A stretch of 64,000 nucleotides of DNA from Siphonodentalium dalli (taxonomy: Eukaryota; Mollusca; Scaphopoda; Gadilida; Siphonodentaliidae). This document shows, piece by piece, positions 33,969 through 47,640 of this stretch. A model generated the notes under the pieces. That model was not told the DNA's origin. It worked only from the letters and a program-made list of their open reading frames with translations, and ran no database searches. Each line of letters opens with the position of its first letter. Position 1 is the first letter of the stretch. Position numbers and translations under genes: made by a program. The DNA is taken from positions 26,166,991 through 26,230,990 of the forward strand of contig CP136061.1 in NCBI GenBank assembly GCA_032622095.1, given 5' to 3'.

Positions 33969-35215
33969 ATGAGTTATTTTGACAACGAATTATTATTGAA
34001 TATATCTATAGCCTACTGCCTGCCCACCAATCACTGCGCACTGTACTATATGCTGTATATTGACAGTCTTATTTATGCACTTGAATCGTCAAACTCGCGG
34101 TTACGTATGAGTACAATTGTTTGCTCTGCACCAACACAGGCATATGCTATGCTTCTGACTCCTTTGTCGGAAGTAGGCATTAGAAATATGTGTGATATAT
34201 GTTATCAATATAGTAAAGTTTGGCGGTTCATTTACAACCAATCAAAGACTCATGTCATCGTATTCAGCGAATCGAAACATGAACACAACGAACTGTCTCG
34301 ACATTGGCAAATGGGCGATAAGTATATAGAGGAAATCTCATCAACAGTTCACCTCGGGATACCTGTTTCGGAATTCACATTCAACAGCGACCTTATCGAA
34401 CACATTGTGGATAAGACGAGAAATGCATATTTTCAGCTAACAAAATGCGGCTTGTATGCAGGTGGTATAACCCAAAAAAAGCTCATACAAACTATATCAA
34501 TGTATGGTATTACCAGCTGGAACATATGGCTCAGAACTCGTGTGGGGATTATCTCACACAAACCAATCGGTTCTGTGTCAAATTAATTCAAGGTCGTCCA
34601 TATCGAACACGAATGGATATAGCTCTGGGGTTAGTTGGCAGCACATCCCTCGAATCTTATATTGAAAAACACAAACTAAACTTCCTTGGATCTATATGTA
34701 GACTTAAAACAGGAAAAACTGCCAAAGAAGTGTTTCTCTTCCGACTTCACGAGTCTCTTCTGCGACGAGATACAAATATTAACACTTTCCTTTCAGATAT
34801 ATCAAAAATCATTGATAAGTACAATCTAACTGATAATCTATTTATATACTTATCAAATGGCGTATTTCCTTCAAACACCAGATGGAAATATGATGTAAAT
34901 TCGGCCATTTACGGCCGTGAATCGTCGCAGTGGTGCTCGGGACTGCTGGAAGATGAAAGCTTCAATATATTCAGAGAAGCGCAAAAACACTTTAAATTAT
35001 CAGTCTTGTGGTCCTCATGTCGACAATTTCCAACTGAAAAGCGCGCGTACATATCGTGTGCAAATATATTGGCACGAACAACATACGGTGGACCTGGGCT
35101 TTGTTACTTGTGTAATCGTCAGTTCAACAGTTTAGTGAATCATGTTATTTTACAATGCTCACCATTGTCGCACCCGCATACTAATTTTTGGTACCGTTTG
35201 ACAAAAAAGGATTAA
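33969..35215 (+). pseudogene. Non-LTR retrotransposon (LINE) reverse transcriptase remnant
   Basis: Two overlapping frames (33969-34586 and 34445-35215) join near 34570. The first has the post-palm LINE signatures YNQSKTHVIVFSES and HLGIPVSE. Where the palm YADD should be, the sequence reads AYAMLLT, so the catalytic aspartates are missing. The second ends with the LINE C-terminal zinc motif CYLCNRQFNSLVNHVILQC. The element is 5'-truncated and dead. Confidence 0.8.
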
Positions 35216-35321
35216 CTGTCATGTGGACTGTTTTTATGGAGATGTAACCGTGAGGTAAGTGGACATATCTTGTGTAAAACCCGAAACTATTACAAAATAG
35301 TCCACATGACAGTTAATCCTT
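35207..35321. repeat. Inverted repeat flanking a short spacer
   Basis: GGATTAACTGTCATGTGGAC near 35211 returns inverted as GTCCACATGACAGTTAATCC near 35301. It starts right at the end of the LINE ORF and may be its 3' UTR hairpin or a small MITE. Confidence 0.6.
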
Positions 35322-36330
35322 ATATTTATATACATTTAGCGAAAAAGCCACTTTTGTAAATGTATTTAAATCGAAAAGTGTATCGTGACAAAAACAGCCC
35401 AAAATACCCAATAGCACCCTTGGCAAAAGTTAATAGGAATAATTTCTCTTCATATTGAAACCCGATGATGTATTAAGTCAATCCTGCGCGAGTCCAAATG
35501 CGCCCAAAACAATACGCGTTCGTCTTTCCAAACCCAATGACGTATCGACGGTGTTATGAGCTTGGTGTTATGAGCCGTTGCGCATTCACCGAGAAATAAC
35601 TGCAACTAGCCACGTGGGCGCCGACCAATCAGAAATTCTGGATTTAGTGATGACAACACTTAGTATGTAAATATATGTATATGGAGTGTCATGCTTTCTT
35701 CATATTGACGATATGAATGAGTCAGAGAAAGTCGCAACATTCCTTGGGTTCCCTTCGTCGGACACCCTTTTTTACCCCGAAGACCAAATGCAGTTCATTA
35801 ATATCTTTGTAATTACAACTGCATATTTGTGGTTATCATATGAACTGATGGTTGGGCCACCAAAGCAACACAACATACACACCACGTTCATAACCAGTAG
35901 TTAACTCGTCTATTGTTGTATTTGTACAACGCGTGTTTGCACCTGTAGTTGGCGTGGGCCTGTCGTCAACTTAACTGGGGTCTGATCGCGCACATTTTCT
36001 GTATATAAACGGGTGGTTATATTGAGAGAGCGGGTGATGGGATCGTTGACTCTTGACAAACAAACGCCGGTCTTGGGTTGATACTGTCCATCGTTTTCTT
36101 CCTTGGTGTGGGCATCCGGTTTGATATACCCATGCAGCATGTGCTTTGTGCTTTCAAACCAGTTTGTCGTGTATGCAATGCTGCAGCAATCATGCATGAA
36201 CTAATTTATGTGTTAATTTAAATGTTTAGATATCTTGGCCGCCTACATGTGCTAATCTATTTACTTATGTATGCAATTGCCTGTGACGTTGCATGTATTG
36301 TATTTGTGTCTGTGACGTGATGTCAGTATA
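35322..36330. other. Host DNA without recognisable genes
   Basis: No motif-bearing ORF and no clear repeat. Confidence 0.4.
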
Positions 36331-37599
36331 TAGTGCAGCGGCCAAACGCCAAAAGTGGTCGGGTACCCCTACCCACGGTAGAACAAGTTAAAACCAACTA
36401 TTTTTGAAGGAGAAATGTATACTGTTGACGAAAATGATAGAAAAAATAACGGAATTGGTGGTGGCTATTCTCAAATCGACGATGAACGATACCCACCAGT
36501 GACTTTTTCCAGACATTAACGATTTTGGTAAAGTGAGTCATGCGGCGATGTCCTAAGTTATTTGCCCACATTGTTGGTGTTAAAATTACTACAGCATACC
36601 ATATCTGTACCTGATATGCAAAAAGCGTTGGTTAATTTAGATTTTCCTGCCATTTTGAGCCGAAACATTTATTTTTTGTTGAAAAATCGCTCTTTTTCAC
36701 AAAAATAATATTTTTCAAACATTATCATTCAAACGGATATTGCAATAATACTGAAATATTTAGCCCATATGGTGTAGTAGTTATCTGACAATCATATGAA
36801 GAAAGAAATTAACTGAAATTTTAAACGGTTTACGAGATATTGGATTTTAGCTACCCCTCCCCCAAACACGTTTTTGGTCGAAAAAATACATATTTTTGGT
36901 AACGACATTACAAACATTTTCTAATTGATCTGAATGGGACCCAATATGAATCTTGTACTGAAAGTTTTGTCCAGAGATACCGTTTAATTGATCACAGATG
37001 TGTTCAGGCTCTCAGACCCCCAGTTACAACAACAACAATTATTGTACTGATAACAGGTAATTTTGCATACATTAACATCAATGTTAAGTACTAAAACCTT
37101 TGTTATAAACAACACGCGACTAACTATATAATTCATATGGCTCAGTAGTTATCTGAACATCACAAGTAGAAAGAATTTGACAGAAATTGTGAACGGTTTT
37201 CCAGATATTGGAATGAGGTACCGCTCCCCCGGACGAGAGTTGGTAGAAAAAATACATATTTATGATAACGACAACACAGACCTTTCTAAATTATTTGAAT
37301 GGGCATCTAATCATGATTCGTGTGATGAAAACCTGATCCGTAGACACCGCGAGCGTGGTTATAGATGTCCTCAGGTTTCCAAACCCCCAGTTACAACAAC
37401 AACAAAACATTTTATTTATAACATGTAATTTTATATTAACACATATCGACTTTGAGGAACTGAAGTATTTGTTCAAATTGTTCTAAACAACACATGATAT
37501 AGACTAACATAATCATAAAGAACAAAATCATTGTTGCTTCCATAGTGATTGATAGGGTCCCTCTAAATCGACCAAATTATAGAAACAATGAATATTGTA

Positions 37600-40330
37600 T
37601 TTTATATCTCATAAACTAGTTTGACCAAGGTGGAAGCGTTAGTTCAAATATGTTCTATGTTTTGAGGCCCCCTGCCGTATTAGAAGTCTTGAACACACCG
37701 CGAACTGAAAGAATATGATCTCAATATCAAGAATCATGTAACTACAAATGACAGTTACATAAGGAAATACACAATGTTTATGGATGGGTTTGTTCCCGAA
37801 ATAGTGTGGCACTTTACAAAACGAGGCTGCGTGGTAAATATGAAGGGCGAATTTTCTATTTTTTCGAGAACACTCTACCCGATTTAAAGGCTTGAACACA
37901 ATACGAAATGAAGCTATATGCTCTCTATAGCATGGAATATAGTAGGCTACTATCAGAGAATACATAATTTGTATGGGTGGGTTGTGCCTGTGTCGCTTTA
38001 CACAAAGTGGCTGATAAATAAGAAAGTCGAATTTGCTATGTTTTGAGGACCCCCCTACACAATTGAAGTGTTAAAGTTGAACAAACCACGAACTGAAATG
38101 ATTGCTGTAAATATTGACTGAGCATGTGGGCAAAGGATAGTAATATCGGGACGTACATAATGTTGATGGATGGGTTGGTTGGTTCCGGAAAGCCTTTAGC
38201 ACTTTACAAAAATTGGATGGCAAACGCCAAAGGCGAATATGTTTTGTTTTGTGGGACCCCTTTATAAGCCCATTTAAACTCTTGAACACACCATGCGCCA
38301 AATATATATGCTTTTATTGTTAACTCACAATGTGAACGAAAGGTATTGCTGTCAGGGAATATCCAATTTATATGGGTAGTTTGGTTCCCAAATCCTAGAG
38401 TACTTTACAAAAGGCGACTGGCAAATACCAAAGCTGAATATTTTCTTTGAGCACCCTACCCCATTTAAAGTCTTAAACACACCAATGGATGGATATGTTC
38501 TCAATATTAACTATGTGTGGACAAATGGTAGGTAATACAAGAAATATACATCTTCAGTGGGTGGGTGGGTTTCCGAATGGCTTGGACACTTTACAAAAAG
38601 TGGCTAGCAAAGAGAAGGCGAATTCTCAGTTGTGGGTACCCATAACCCTTCTAAACTCTTTAGCGCACACTGAACCGAATCTATATGCTCTCAATATTAA
38701 CTGAGTGTGTGAACGAAAGGTAGTGCTGTCATGTATTATGTACAATTTGTATGTGTGGTTTGGTTCCCGAAATCCTGGAGCACTTTACAAAAGGCAGCTG
38801 GCAAATACGAAATGTGATTTTTGTTTAGGCCATACTACATTTGAAGTCTTGAACACACAATGAACCGAAATGATATGCTCCCAATATTAACTGAGTGTGT
38901 AGAGAAATGGACGCTATATCAAGAGTATAGTATATCAGGGTCTTGAATGTCTGGGTCACTTTACAAACAGCTGTTGGCGAAAGAGAAAGGCGGATACTCA
39001 CTGTTTTGAGGGACCCCATTAACCCATTTAATATCTTGATCACAACATGAACTGAAGTTATATTATCTCATACGTAGCTGAGTGTGTGATCGAAAGGTAT
39101 TGCTATCAATCCTGGAACACTTAAACAAATTATATGATCTCAATGTTAACTGAAGTTGTGGACAAATGGGAGTATTATCTGGAAATACGAATCTGTTATG
39201 GATGAGATGGTTCCCGAAAGTCTATGGCACTTTACAACAAGCGGCCGGCAAACGAAAGGGCTAAATTTCACTGTCTCCTGGGACTCCAATCCCTATCTGA
39301 AGTCTTGAACACACCACTACCACAAGGCATATGCTATCAATATCACCCGAGATTGTGACCGAATGGCTGTTCTGTCAGAAAAGATGCAATGCTCTCGCGA
39401 GCCCACCGTTCGCGAGAATACCGTGCGACATTACACAAAGCAGATGACAAACGATGAAGGCGAATTTTAAGGGACCCTACCCCATGTAAACCATATAAAC
39501 CTACCACGAACTGAATGGATGTGCCCTCAAGGTCAAACGAAGATCTGGACAAATGGCTATGCTATCAAGAAATACACAATTGTTATAGATGGGTTGGTAC
39601 CCGACAGTCAGGGACACTTTACAAAAAGCGACTGGAAAATAAATAATGCGATTTTTCTATGTTTGTATTACCCCCTTCCCAATTTGAAGACTATAGAACA
39701 CACCGCGAACTGGAACGATATCATCCTTGACTGAGTATATGGACAATGGGGAGTTAGTTGTACAAGGACGTACACAATGTAAATATATGGATTGGGTTCA
39801 GAAAGCATGAGCACTTAACGAAAAGTGGCTGGAAAATAAGAACGGCAAAATTTTGAGGACCCCTACTTTATTTGAAGTCTTGGACGACACCACATGGTGA
39901 AATGATATGACCTCAATATTAACTGAGGGCTTGACCAAAGGTTAGTTTTTATCAGAATATATATATGTGTTGGTTCCCGATAGTCTGCACCATGTGGCAC
40001 TCCACAACAAGCGGCTGCCAAATGTTCACTGTTTTATGTACCCCTACCTTATTTGAAGTCTTGAACACATCATGTACTGAAGGGATTATGATTTTAATAT
40101 CAACATATATTGTGGCCGAAACTATTCGATATATAAGGCTGTATTGGTTTCCGACATCATATGACATTTCACAAAAAGCGGCTGGCAAATAACAAAAATT
40201 CAATTTTAACTGTTTATGTGACAATTACGCTATTTTAAGCCATGACAACTCGATGGACATGCTCCCAATTTTAACTGAGTCTGTGGACATAGGGTAGTTC
40301 TATCAGGAGGTAAACAATTTATCTGGGAGA
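37600..40330 (+). repeat. ~190-bp satellite array inside the TIR element
   Basis: About 13-14 diverged monomers, each marked by CACTTTACAAAA followed by AGCGGCTGGCAAA, AGTCTTGAACACACC and TCAATATTAACTGAGTG. The marker recurs near 37807, 37997, 38197, 38399, 38587, 38769, 38956, 39226, 39428, 39610, 39811, 39997 and 40163. Confidence 0.8.
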
Positions 40331-40603
40331 GAGAGACTGTATGTGAAAAGTGAGGATGTAATCCAGTTGGAGCTGATTGGACACAATGATATACACATAG
40401 TTTCGTTGGAGCTGATTGGACACAACGATACACAGATAATGTTGTTTGTGTCATTGATACGTCCGTCGCCGTGAGATTACAGACGATCTGGTGGGGGTAA
40501 ATTTCCCGCTCAGCAGGGTTTCAATGCTTTTCACGAAGTTTTAACAAATGACAGCATTATGGAAATCGCTTTGTTTTCGAGATAAATGTTTGAACCCCGT
40601 CAA

Positions 40604-40828
40604 CTATTTTAATATTTTCGCGATGACTGAGTTGCTGTGTTCCACACAAAAGAGTATTTCTGATAAAATGACATTCAGTATGGCGAATAGAAGTTCAGTC
40701 CTAGGACCACTGTATTCAGGACATTCCAATAAGTAATGATATGTTGTTTCTATTTTGCCACAATGACAGATAGGGGACGTTTTAATGTGATTACTCAATA
40801 GGTCATAGTTCAAACTACTGCATTTCAA
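40604..40828 (-). pseudogene. LINE reverse-transcriptase C-terminal fragment
   Basis: The minus-strand frame contains SPICHCGKIETTYHYLLECP, the zinc-binding C-terminal motif of many non-LTR elements. Only ~75 codons remain. It lies within the 36331-41607 element. Confidence 0.7.
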
Positions 40829-41607
40829 TCTTAAGCGATAATGGAGTACTTGTGATATGCGACATTTACTCTATTAAATAGCAAATAAAATGGGTTGTTG
40901 TTGTAATTTGGGATCTGGAAGCCCGAACACATCTGTAATCACTTAAGCAATGTCGCCGTGCTCAATTTTCAACAAACGAATTATGTTGGGTCCCATTATG
41001 ATCAATTGGGAAATTTGGTAAAGTTCTGAACAAAAATATGTAATTTTTCGACCAAAACGTGTTTGGGGGAGGGGTAGCTAAAATCCATTATTTCGCAAAT
41101 CGTTCTAAATTTCTGTTAACTTCTTCCTGCATATGCTTGGCAGATATCTGCTTCACCATAAGTATTAAATATTTCGGCATTATAGAAATATCCATTTGAA
41201 TGATAATGTTTGAAAAATAATATTTTTGTGAAAAAGTGCGATTTTTCAGCAAAAAATAAATGTTTCGGCTCCAAATGGCAGGAAAGTCTAAATTAATCAA
41301 CACTTTTTTCATATCAGGTAGAGGTATGTTATGATATAGTAATTTTAACCCCAACAATATTGGCAAATAGGTTAGGACATAGCCACAGGGCTCGCTTTAC
41401 CAAAATCGTTAATTTCTGGAAAAAGTCACTGGTGGGTATCGCTCATCGTCGATTTGACAATAGCCACCACCAATTCAGTTATTTTTCACTATCATTTTCG
41501 TCAACAGTATATATTTCTCCTTCAAAAACAGTTGGTTTTAACTTGTTCTACCGTGGGTAGGGGTATCTCGAAAACTAGAGCTCTTTTTCGATTTGGCCGC
41601 TGCACTA

Positions 41608-42480
41608 ATATCTGTTCTCTGCATGCATACTCGTGTCTCTGCGTTTGAAAGTTGTTTGCCTGTTTGTGCGTATGCATCACCATGCATGCTGAGTTTCTGC
41701 ATGCGAGGGAGTATGTGTGTGTCTACGTGTGTGAGGTGTGTGTGTCTATGTGAGGTTGTGTATGAGAGGGTGTGTGAGGGTGTGTGTGGATGAAAGTGAA
41801 TGTACACGTGAGTGCCACGTGGTCGTGGGTGGTGATTGGTAAATGTGTGCAATGGTGTGGCTGTGTATAAGCGTGAGATTGCGAGTGTACGTTGATCAAT
41901 GCTGTATATACTACTAATATATTAGTTATTATTATTTTCCCCAACATTTTGTAAACCTACAACTCACTCGTGTTACTTGCTTTTTTTCTTATTCTACTGT
42001 AAATATGTTCTTGTCCAATATTATATACTCTCACATGAGGAGGCCAATAAAGATATATATAGCTTACTGCCTGCCCACCCATCAGTGCGTATAGGGCCCC
42101 ATCGATCAGTTTAATGCGAGAAGAGTTACCACATATTGTTATTTAATATGATTTGTCTCTAAATTAGTCGTGAATCATTGTATTATAGTAGAATACATTT
42201 TTGTACTCTTGGGAAGATATCAATGTTATGATCTATTTGTATAATGAATATGATCCTTTAATATGACCATTCTAATTGGTTGTTGCGACGACCTTGGGGG
42301 CATAATGTTCGTTTGTAAACTTTCGACAATAACAGAAGTGTTCTGGATTCTCTGTCAGGCCAATCAGAATTATCCTGTAAGGGATTTTGATACCTCTTTC
42401 TGAGACATATAATGTTCGTAGAAAGGTAGTTCGAGTATCTATCGACCTATTTCAACAATTCAGAAGCGATTATTATTAGA
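41608..42480. other. Host DNA with GT-rich simple repeat
   Basis: A degenerate (GTGT/GAGG) tract spans ~41700-41880 and produces spurious His/Thr-rich ORFs. The last ~500 bases show nothing. Confidence 0.5.
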
Positions 42481-42565
42481 TGTATTTTGTGGCCCAAATC
42501 GCAGCCATGTGACTTTAAGTGTATTTTGTGGTGCAAGTCGCCGCCATGTGACTTTAACCCTCTGT
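42481..42565 (+). repeat. Short tandem duplication
   Basis: Two ~43-base copies share GTATTTTGTGG, AAGTCGC/AATCGC and GCCATGTGACTTTAA. Confidence 0.6.
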
Positions 42566-43297
42566 GCGGTCTATCTGCGACCAACAAACACAGCCAACAC
42601 ATACATCGTCTGCTGTGCGTTTGATCAGCACCTAATACACCCACCAAGGCCTTTATCTATCCAGACGGCTCCTGTATGTCGGCATATTGTGCTAATGTCA
42701 TAATGTGTGGTTGAGGTAGATCAAAAGCAGGCCTTATTCTATATAATTAATTAGGGGCGAATTCATATAATACTTCCGTTCTGTTTAATTCGACAGCTGG
42801 GTGCACAGTATATTTGAACTGCAAGACACTTAACGTATAGAGACGTCACCCGATGCGGGGAAACCGGATATCTCTCACATCCAATAAAATATACAGTCGT
42901 ATACGATGTTGCAGCCCAGCATATTGTCTCCATGGGTCGCTACCATGTACCCATAATTTAATGCACTATGAGTAATATAAGCCCCAACAATAGAAGGCTG
43001 AACTAAAAATCATTTGTCGAATAATAATGATATGCATGAATTTTGAAAACATTTTTTTTTCTTTTTTAAAAACTGCTGAAGCGTCGAGTTTCGAATGGCA
43101 GTGGTGACAAAAGCTTTTGATTGCCGTCTAGGGTATATTTTCCAACAGCAACAAAATATTTGAAATAATTTATCAGTGTATTTATCTATATAAAATGCAC
43201 GATAACTGTTAGTTCGCATGCGCCGGCATACATATAATACCTGCATTGTATATAGACGTGAGTGTTCGGTAATCAGAGACGTTCCAACTGTGTGGAA
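42566..43297. other. Host DNA without recognisable genes
   Basis: Nothing recognised. Confidence 0.4.
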
Positions 43298-45170
43298 ATT
43301 TCATACCTGCCAAAACAATAATTTATAGGGGAATTAATTGTTTTTGGACCAATATTTGAATTTTTTCCTTCTTTGGTCAAAATTTTGGACTGAAATGGTC
43401 ATCAGTTGGAAATTTTCCAACCTTGGGAGGGGGTGACATGTTGGAAATTTCCAACACTTGAAAAGCTTGTGTCCTGGTCCCTCACCCGTGGCCAGTCAAA
43501 AACTGCTAGTGAAATTTAAGAAAACAATATTGTCATATATTTGGTCAACATTGTCATTGGAGTTATCATCAGGTTTGAAATTTCCAACTATATAGGAAGG
43601 TTTGGGGCTAGTCTAGATGCTAGGTTTTTGCGATTTTTTTGTCCAGATTTCAATTTTTTCGCATCGTTCATTGTCCCTCCCCCGTGGGAATACAATGCTA
43701 ATTATTTTAACAAAACAATATTTTACCACATTTGATTAAACTTGTGGACTGAAATGGTCATTCTTCCGAAATGTTGGAGAATTTTCAAACCTGACGGGGA
43801 GTACATTGTATGAGGTTTAAAATTCAAATTCCCAACACTATAGGAAAGCTTCAGTTGAGGCCAGTCTAGATGCTAGGATTTGCGATTTTCTAGTATAGTT
43901 TTCAAAATTTTCTTACACTAGGACGAACATCAATCCATTGTCAGCCCGGTGTGTCGTGGTCCCTTGTCCATTTGTCCGGAGTTGGACCACTAGATGTTAG
44001 GTTTTATACAATTTTTCAGGTTAAAATATCTCAATGTTCTCATACCGGGAATATATAACCATGGTCTATGAATATATAGGATATTAGGCCCGATCAAGGA
44101 CTGAGGTACAAGGGGGTTTAAATGGGATTATGGAAAACTTGTGTTTGGTCTGATTATGATTTAAGGGGTGTGCAGTTGGAATTACCCAACCCCCAACAGA
44201 GACCCTCTAGCCACGTCACGGTGTCGGGTTTATTATAAATGCATTTTAATGGCTTTTCATACTCGAGTACCCCAACTGGAATGAATAATAGCATGCTAAT
44301 GAATTGTTCATCGGGTGGGGCGCCATCTGTCGATATCACCATTCTAGCCACCCGCCGAGTGCAGGAGGGACATACAGATGCGGACCGTCTTCACTTTTTG
44401 GACAATACAACACCTGTCTTACCTGGGATATACTATAAAGGCTGGATAGTTTATTCTAGTGGTGTAATGGGAAGTAAATCATCTGCATTTTCTGCCTGGA
44501 TGATTGGTGTTTTCGCAATGGGGCCTTTTACAAGGAAGTTCGTATTTCCTTTGACGATTTTTACACTTTTATTCACCATCACCGTGAATTCCCTGGTAAG
44601 TATTCTCGCGTTCAATTATAGTATAGTACTTCTACATTCATTATACTGCTGACTTCAGTTCTCATTTTATTATACACTAGCAGGTCAAATTTTTCAACAT
44701 TTGGAAATTTCATACCTGCCAAAACATTAGTTTGAAATTTCACACCAACAGTAGATTTAAAATGTTCTTGTAGTTTGATTTCCGAACAATTTATAAGGGG
44801 AATTAATTGTTTTTGGACCAATATTTGAATTGTTTCCTTCTTTGGTCAAAATTTGGACTGAAATGGTCATCAGTTGGGAATGTTCCAACCTTGGGAAGGG
44901 GTGACATGTTGGAAATTTCCAACACTTGAAAAGCTTGTGTCCTGGTCCCTCACCCGTGGCCAGTCAAACACTGCTAGCAAATTTAAGAAGACAATATTGT
45001 CGTATACTTGGTCAACATTGTCATTGGAATTATCATCAGGTTTGAAATTTCCAACTATATAGGAAGGTTTGGGGCTAGTCTAGATGCTAGGTTTTTGTGA
45101 TTGTTTTGTTCAGATTTCAAACTTTTCGCATTGTTCATTGTCCCCCCAATGGGAATACAATTGTATGATT
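43298..45170 (+). repeat. Direct segmental duplication (two ~450-bp copies)
   Basis: 43298-43700 and 44700-45160 share GGAAATTTCATACCTGCC, GGGGAATTAATTGTTTTTGG, TGAAATGGTCATCAGTTGG and AAGCTTGTGTCCTGGTCCCT in the same order. A diverged third partial copy is at 43740-43890. The intervening ORF at 44239-44652 has hydrophobic stretches but no recognisable family. Confidence 0.7.
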
Positions 45171-45396
45171 TTTTTAAACCTGCCCGTGGCCATTGAGCAG
45201 CCCCTGACAGAGGTTGTCCACCCTTACGAGATGGTCAATAGTCCCCACAAAGAGCGGACAGTCAATTAACCCCGCCGTGAACCCCATCACCAACGCGACG
45301 TAATTTTGTTTGGTATCATGTGTTGCGTTCTAAAAATAGGTCGATTACAGTGGATTCGTTCATGACGAAATATGAGTGCGACAGAGAATATTGTTT

Positions 45397-45592
45397 GATC
45401 TAAAACAACTCGAACGAATGGCAGTCTAGCTATTCACAAAGAATTGTAAATCAACTGCGTCTGTTCCCGTATATCTCTGTTGCGTTGTATTGTAGATCTA
45501 AAACAACTCGAACGAATGGCAGTCTAGCTATTCACAAAGAATTGTAAATCAACTGCGTCTGTTCCCGTATATCTCTGTTGCGTTGAATTGTA
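45397..45592 (+). repeat. 98-bp tandem duplication
   Basis: Two nearly identical copies, each starting GATCTAAAACAACTCGAACG, at 45397 and 45495. Near-identity indicates a recent event. Confidence 0.85.
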
Positions 45593-47640
45593 AACAAACG
45601 CTCTTTTATAGAGATGCGTCAAAAACAAACGCTCATTAAATTATCACCTGATTAACCACCGCAGTGCCGTTTTTTGTGACTGAGAGTGGATAACGGGTGG
45701 TCTGAGCTTCTCCATCCAAAACGCCGCGACGACGATTCCCGTGGGTTTTTATCCTTAGATGGGAAGTTTGAACTCAATCGAGCCAGCCGTTTTAGAGTCT
45801 ATAGAGGACACATATATTTATATATTTATATATATACGGAGTTCTCAAAATATATAGTAGAGAGAAGACTAGCAGATTTGCCCGCCACTGGCGGCATTCG
45901 TCCCATGGCTTTCTTTGTCAGAAACATGGCTATATGAGGGTATACGAGTAAAGACACGGGCGCGTGCAAAATTGGACCAGATTTGACCTTGAATTGACTA
46001 TTTTGAAGGTCAAGGTCATGTCAAGATAACGATTTGACCCGCCCAAAACACTCTCCGGACAAAAGTACCCCTACGTATAAAATTTCGTATAAATCCGCCA
46101 GTTTTAGCACATTTGATCTTGAATTGACCATTTTGAAGGTCAAGGTTAGGCCGGGGTTACGATTTGACACTTCCCGGACAAAAGTAATCCTAGATAGCAA
46201 GTTTGCGCTCAATCGGTCGAGCCGTTTTCGGGTCTATAAACTCGTCCCGAGTTGACCATTTTGCTTCCATAGAATTTTTCGAAGATAATATTTAAATTTT
46301 AGCATAGGATTTCTCATTCAATGTTATAGCTAAGACTCCGTGTGTCTGCGTGTAATACTTATATATTCTTAAAATGACACAGTCCAACACGTAATTATGT
46401 TTTAGACGGAAGAAATTAAATTTGTTCGATGCTACATTTTAACATAGGATTTCCAATTCAAATCGATTTATGTCAATAAAACACTTTTTTTTTTTTTTTA
46501 AAGCTGAGACTTGATGTGTGTCGGCGTGTAACACTTATTCTTAAAATGGGTCCAACATGTAATTATGTTTTAGCTGAAAGAAATTATATTATATCAATGC
46601 TAAATTTCGAGCGATAACGTTGCCTTTATATTGTAAACAAACGCTTTCTTATAGTGACGCGTCATATACAAACGCTTATTAAATTATCACCAACTCCATT
46701 AAATTAACCACTCCATGCCAACGATGGTGACAGGGAAGGTGAGCACGAGTGCTCGGACCTCCTCAAAAGCGGTGCGACGACACTGACCGTACCGTTTTAC
46801 CATTAGATAGGAAGTTTGAGCTCAATCGGTCGAGCCGTTTTCGAGTCTATAAAGGACACACACAGACACACACACATATATATACGGAAGTCTCAAAATA
46901 TATAGTAGACTAGCATATTAGCGGCATTCTCCCATGGCTTTGTCATAAACATGACTATATGAACGTATATGAGCAAGTACACGGGCGCATGCAAAATTGG
47001 ACCCGATTTTACCTTGAATTCATCATTTTGAGGTTAAGGTCAGGTAGTGATCACGATTTGACCCGTCCAAAGCACTCCCCGACAAAAGTACCCCAAGGTA
47101 TAAAATTTTGTAGAAAACTGCCAGTTTTATCCGACTTGACCATGAATTCCAAATTTTGAGCTGAAACTTGGTGTGTCTGCGTGTAATCTAGAGTCCAACA
47201 GGTAATTATGTTTTAGATGGAAGAAAGATGATTGAAAAGCAGTCTGATTTTCAGAATGCGAGGAACAGAAAATTTCCGGATTATCTTGCAAACAGCCGTA
47301 GGCGAAAACACAAGGCAAAACAGAGGGTTATTTGGTTAACAAAACCTAATATGGAAAATTAGCTTACAAACAGCCGTAGGCGAAACCCCAAGGCAATAAA
47401 GAGCGTTATTCGGTTAAAAAAACAAATATGGAAACTAAAGGAGCATTATTGCGATTAACCTCATTAACTACTCCATGCAAACGACGGTGACAATGGGTAG
47501 GGAGAAGGAATGCACGGACCTTCTCAAAAGCGGTGCGGTGACACTTTGCGTGGATGTTTACCCTTAGATAGGAAGTTAGGGCTCGAGTCTATAGAGGATA
47601 TATATACACACACACAAACTCTCAAAATATATAGTAGCTT
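45593..47640 (+). repeat. Diverged repeat family with AAGGTCAAGGTCA words
   Basis: Three copies of a block containing CTCAAAAGCGGTGCG, TTAGATAGGAAGTTTGAGCT, CGAGTCTATA and TCTCAAAATATATAGTAG occur near 45690-45860, 46730-46915 and 47465-47640. TTGAATTGACCATTTTGAAGG with AAGGTCAAGGTCA occurs near 45988-46150. No gene is seen. Confidence 0.55.

Larger units (their letters stand above)
36331..41607. mobile_element. 5.3-kb element with ~650-bp TIRs and an internal satellite
   Basis: The ends are TAGTGCAGCGGCCAAA and TTTGGCCGCTGCACTA. The arms 36331-~37000 and ~40970-41607 match in inverse, e.g. GGTAGAACAAGTTAAAACCA, CGATTTTGGTAAAG, CCCTCCCCCAAACACGTTTT. A diverged direct copy of the inner arm lies at 37080-37440. 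No transposase is recognisable. The middle is a satellite array and an older LINE fragment. Confidence 0.75.

Noticed and set aside
41538-41947. His/Thr-rich ORFs
   Set aside because: Translations of the GT-rich simple repeat.
44239-44652. 137-codon ORF with hydrophobic segments
   Set aside because: No recognisable motif, no splice context, lies between segmental repeat copies; chance ORF in AT-rich DNA is as likely.
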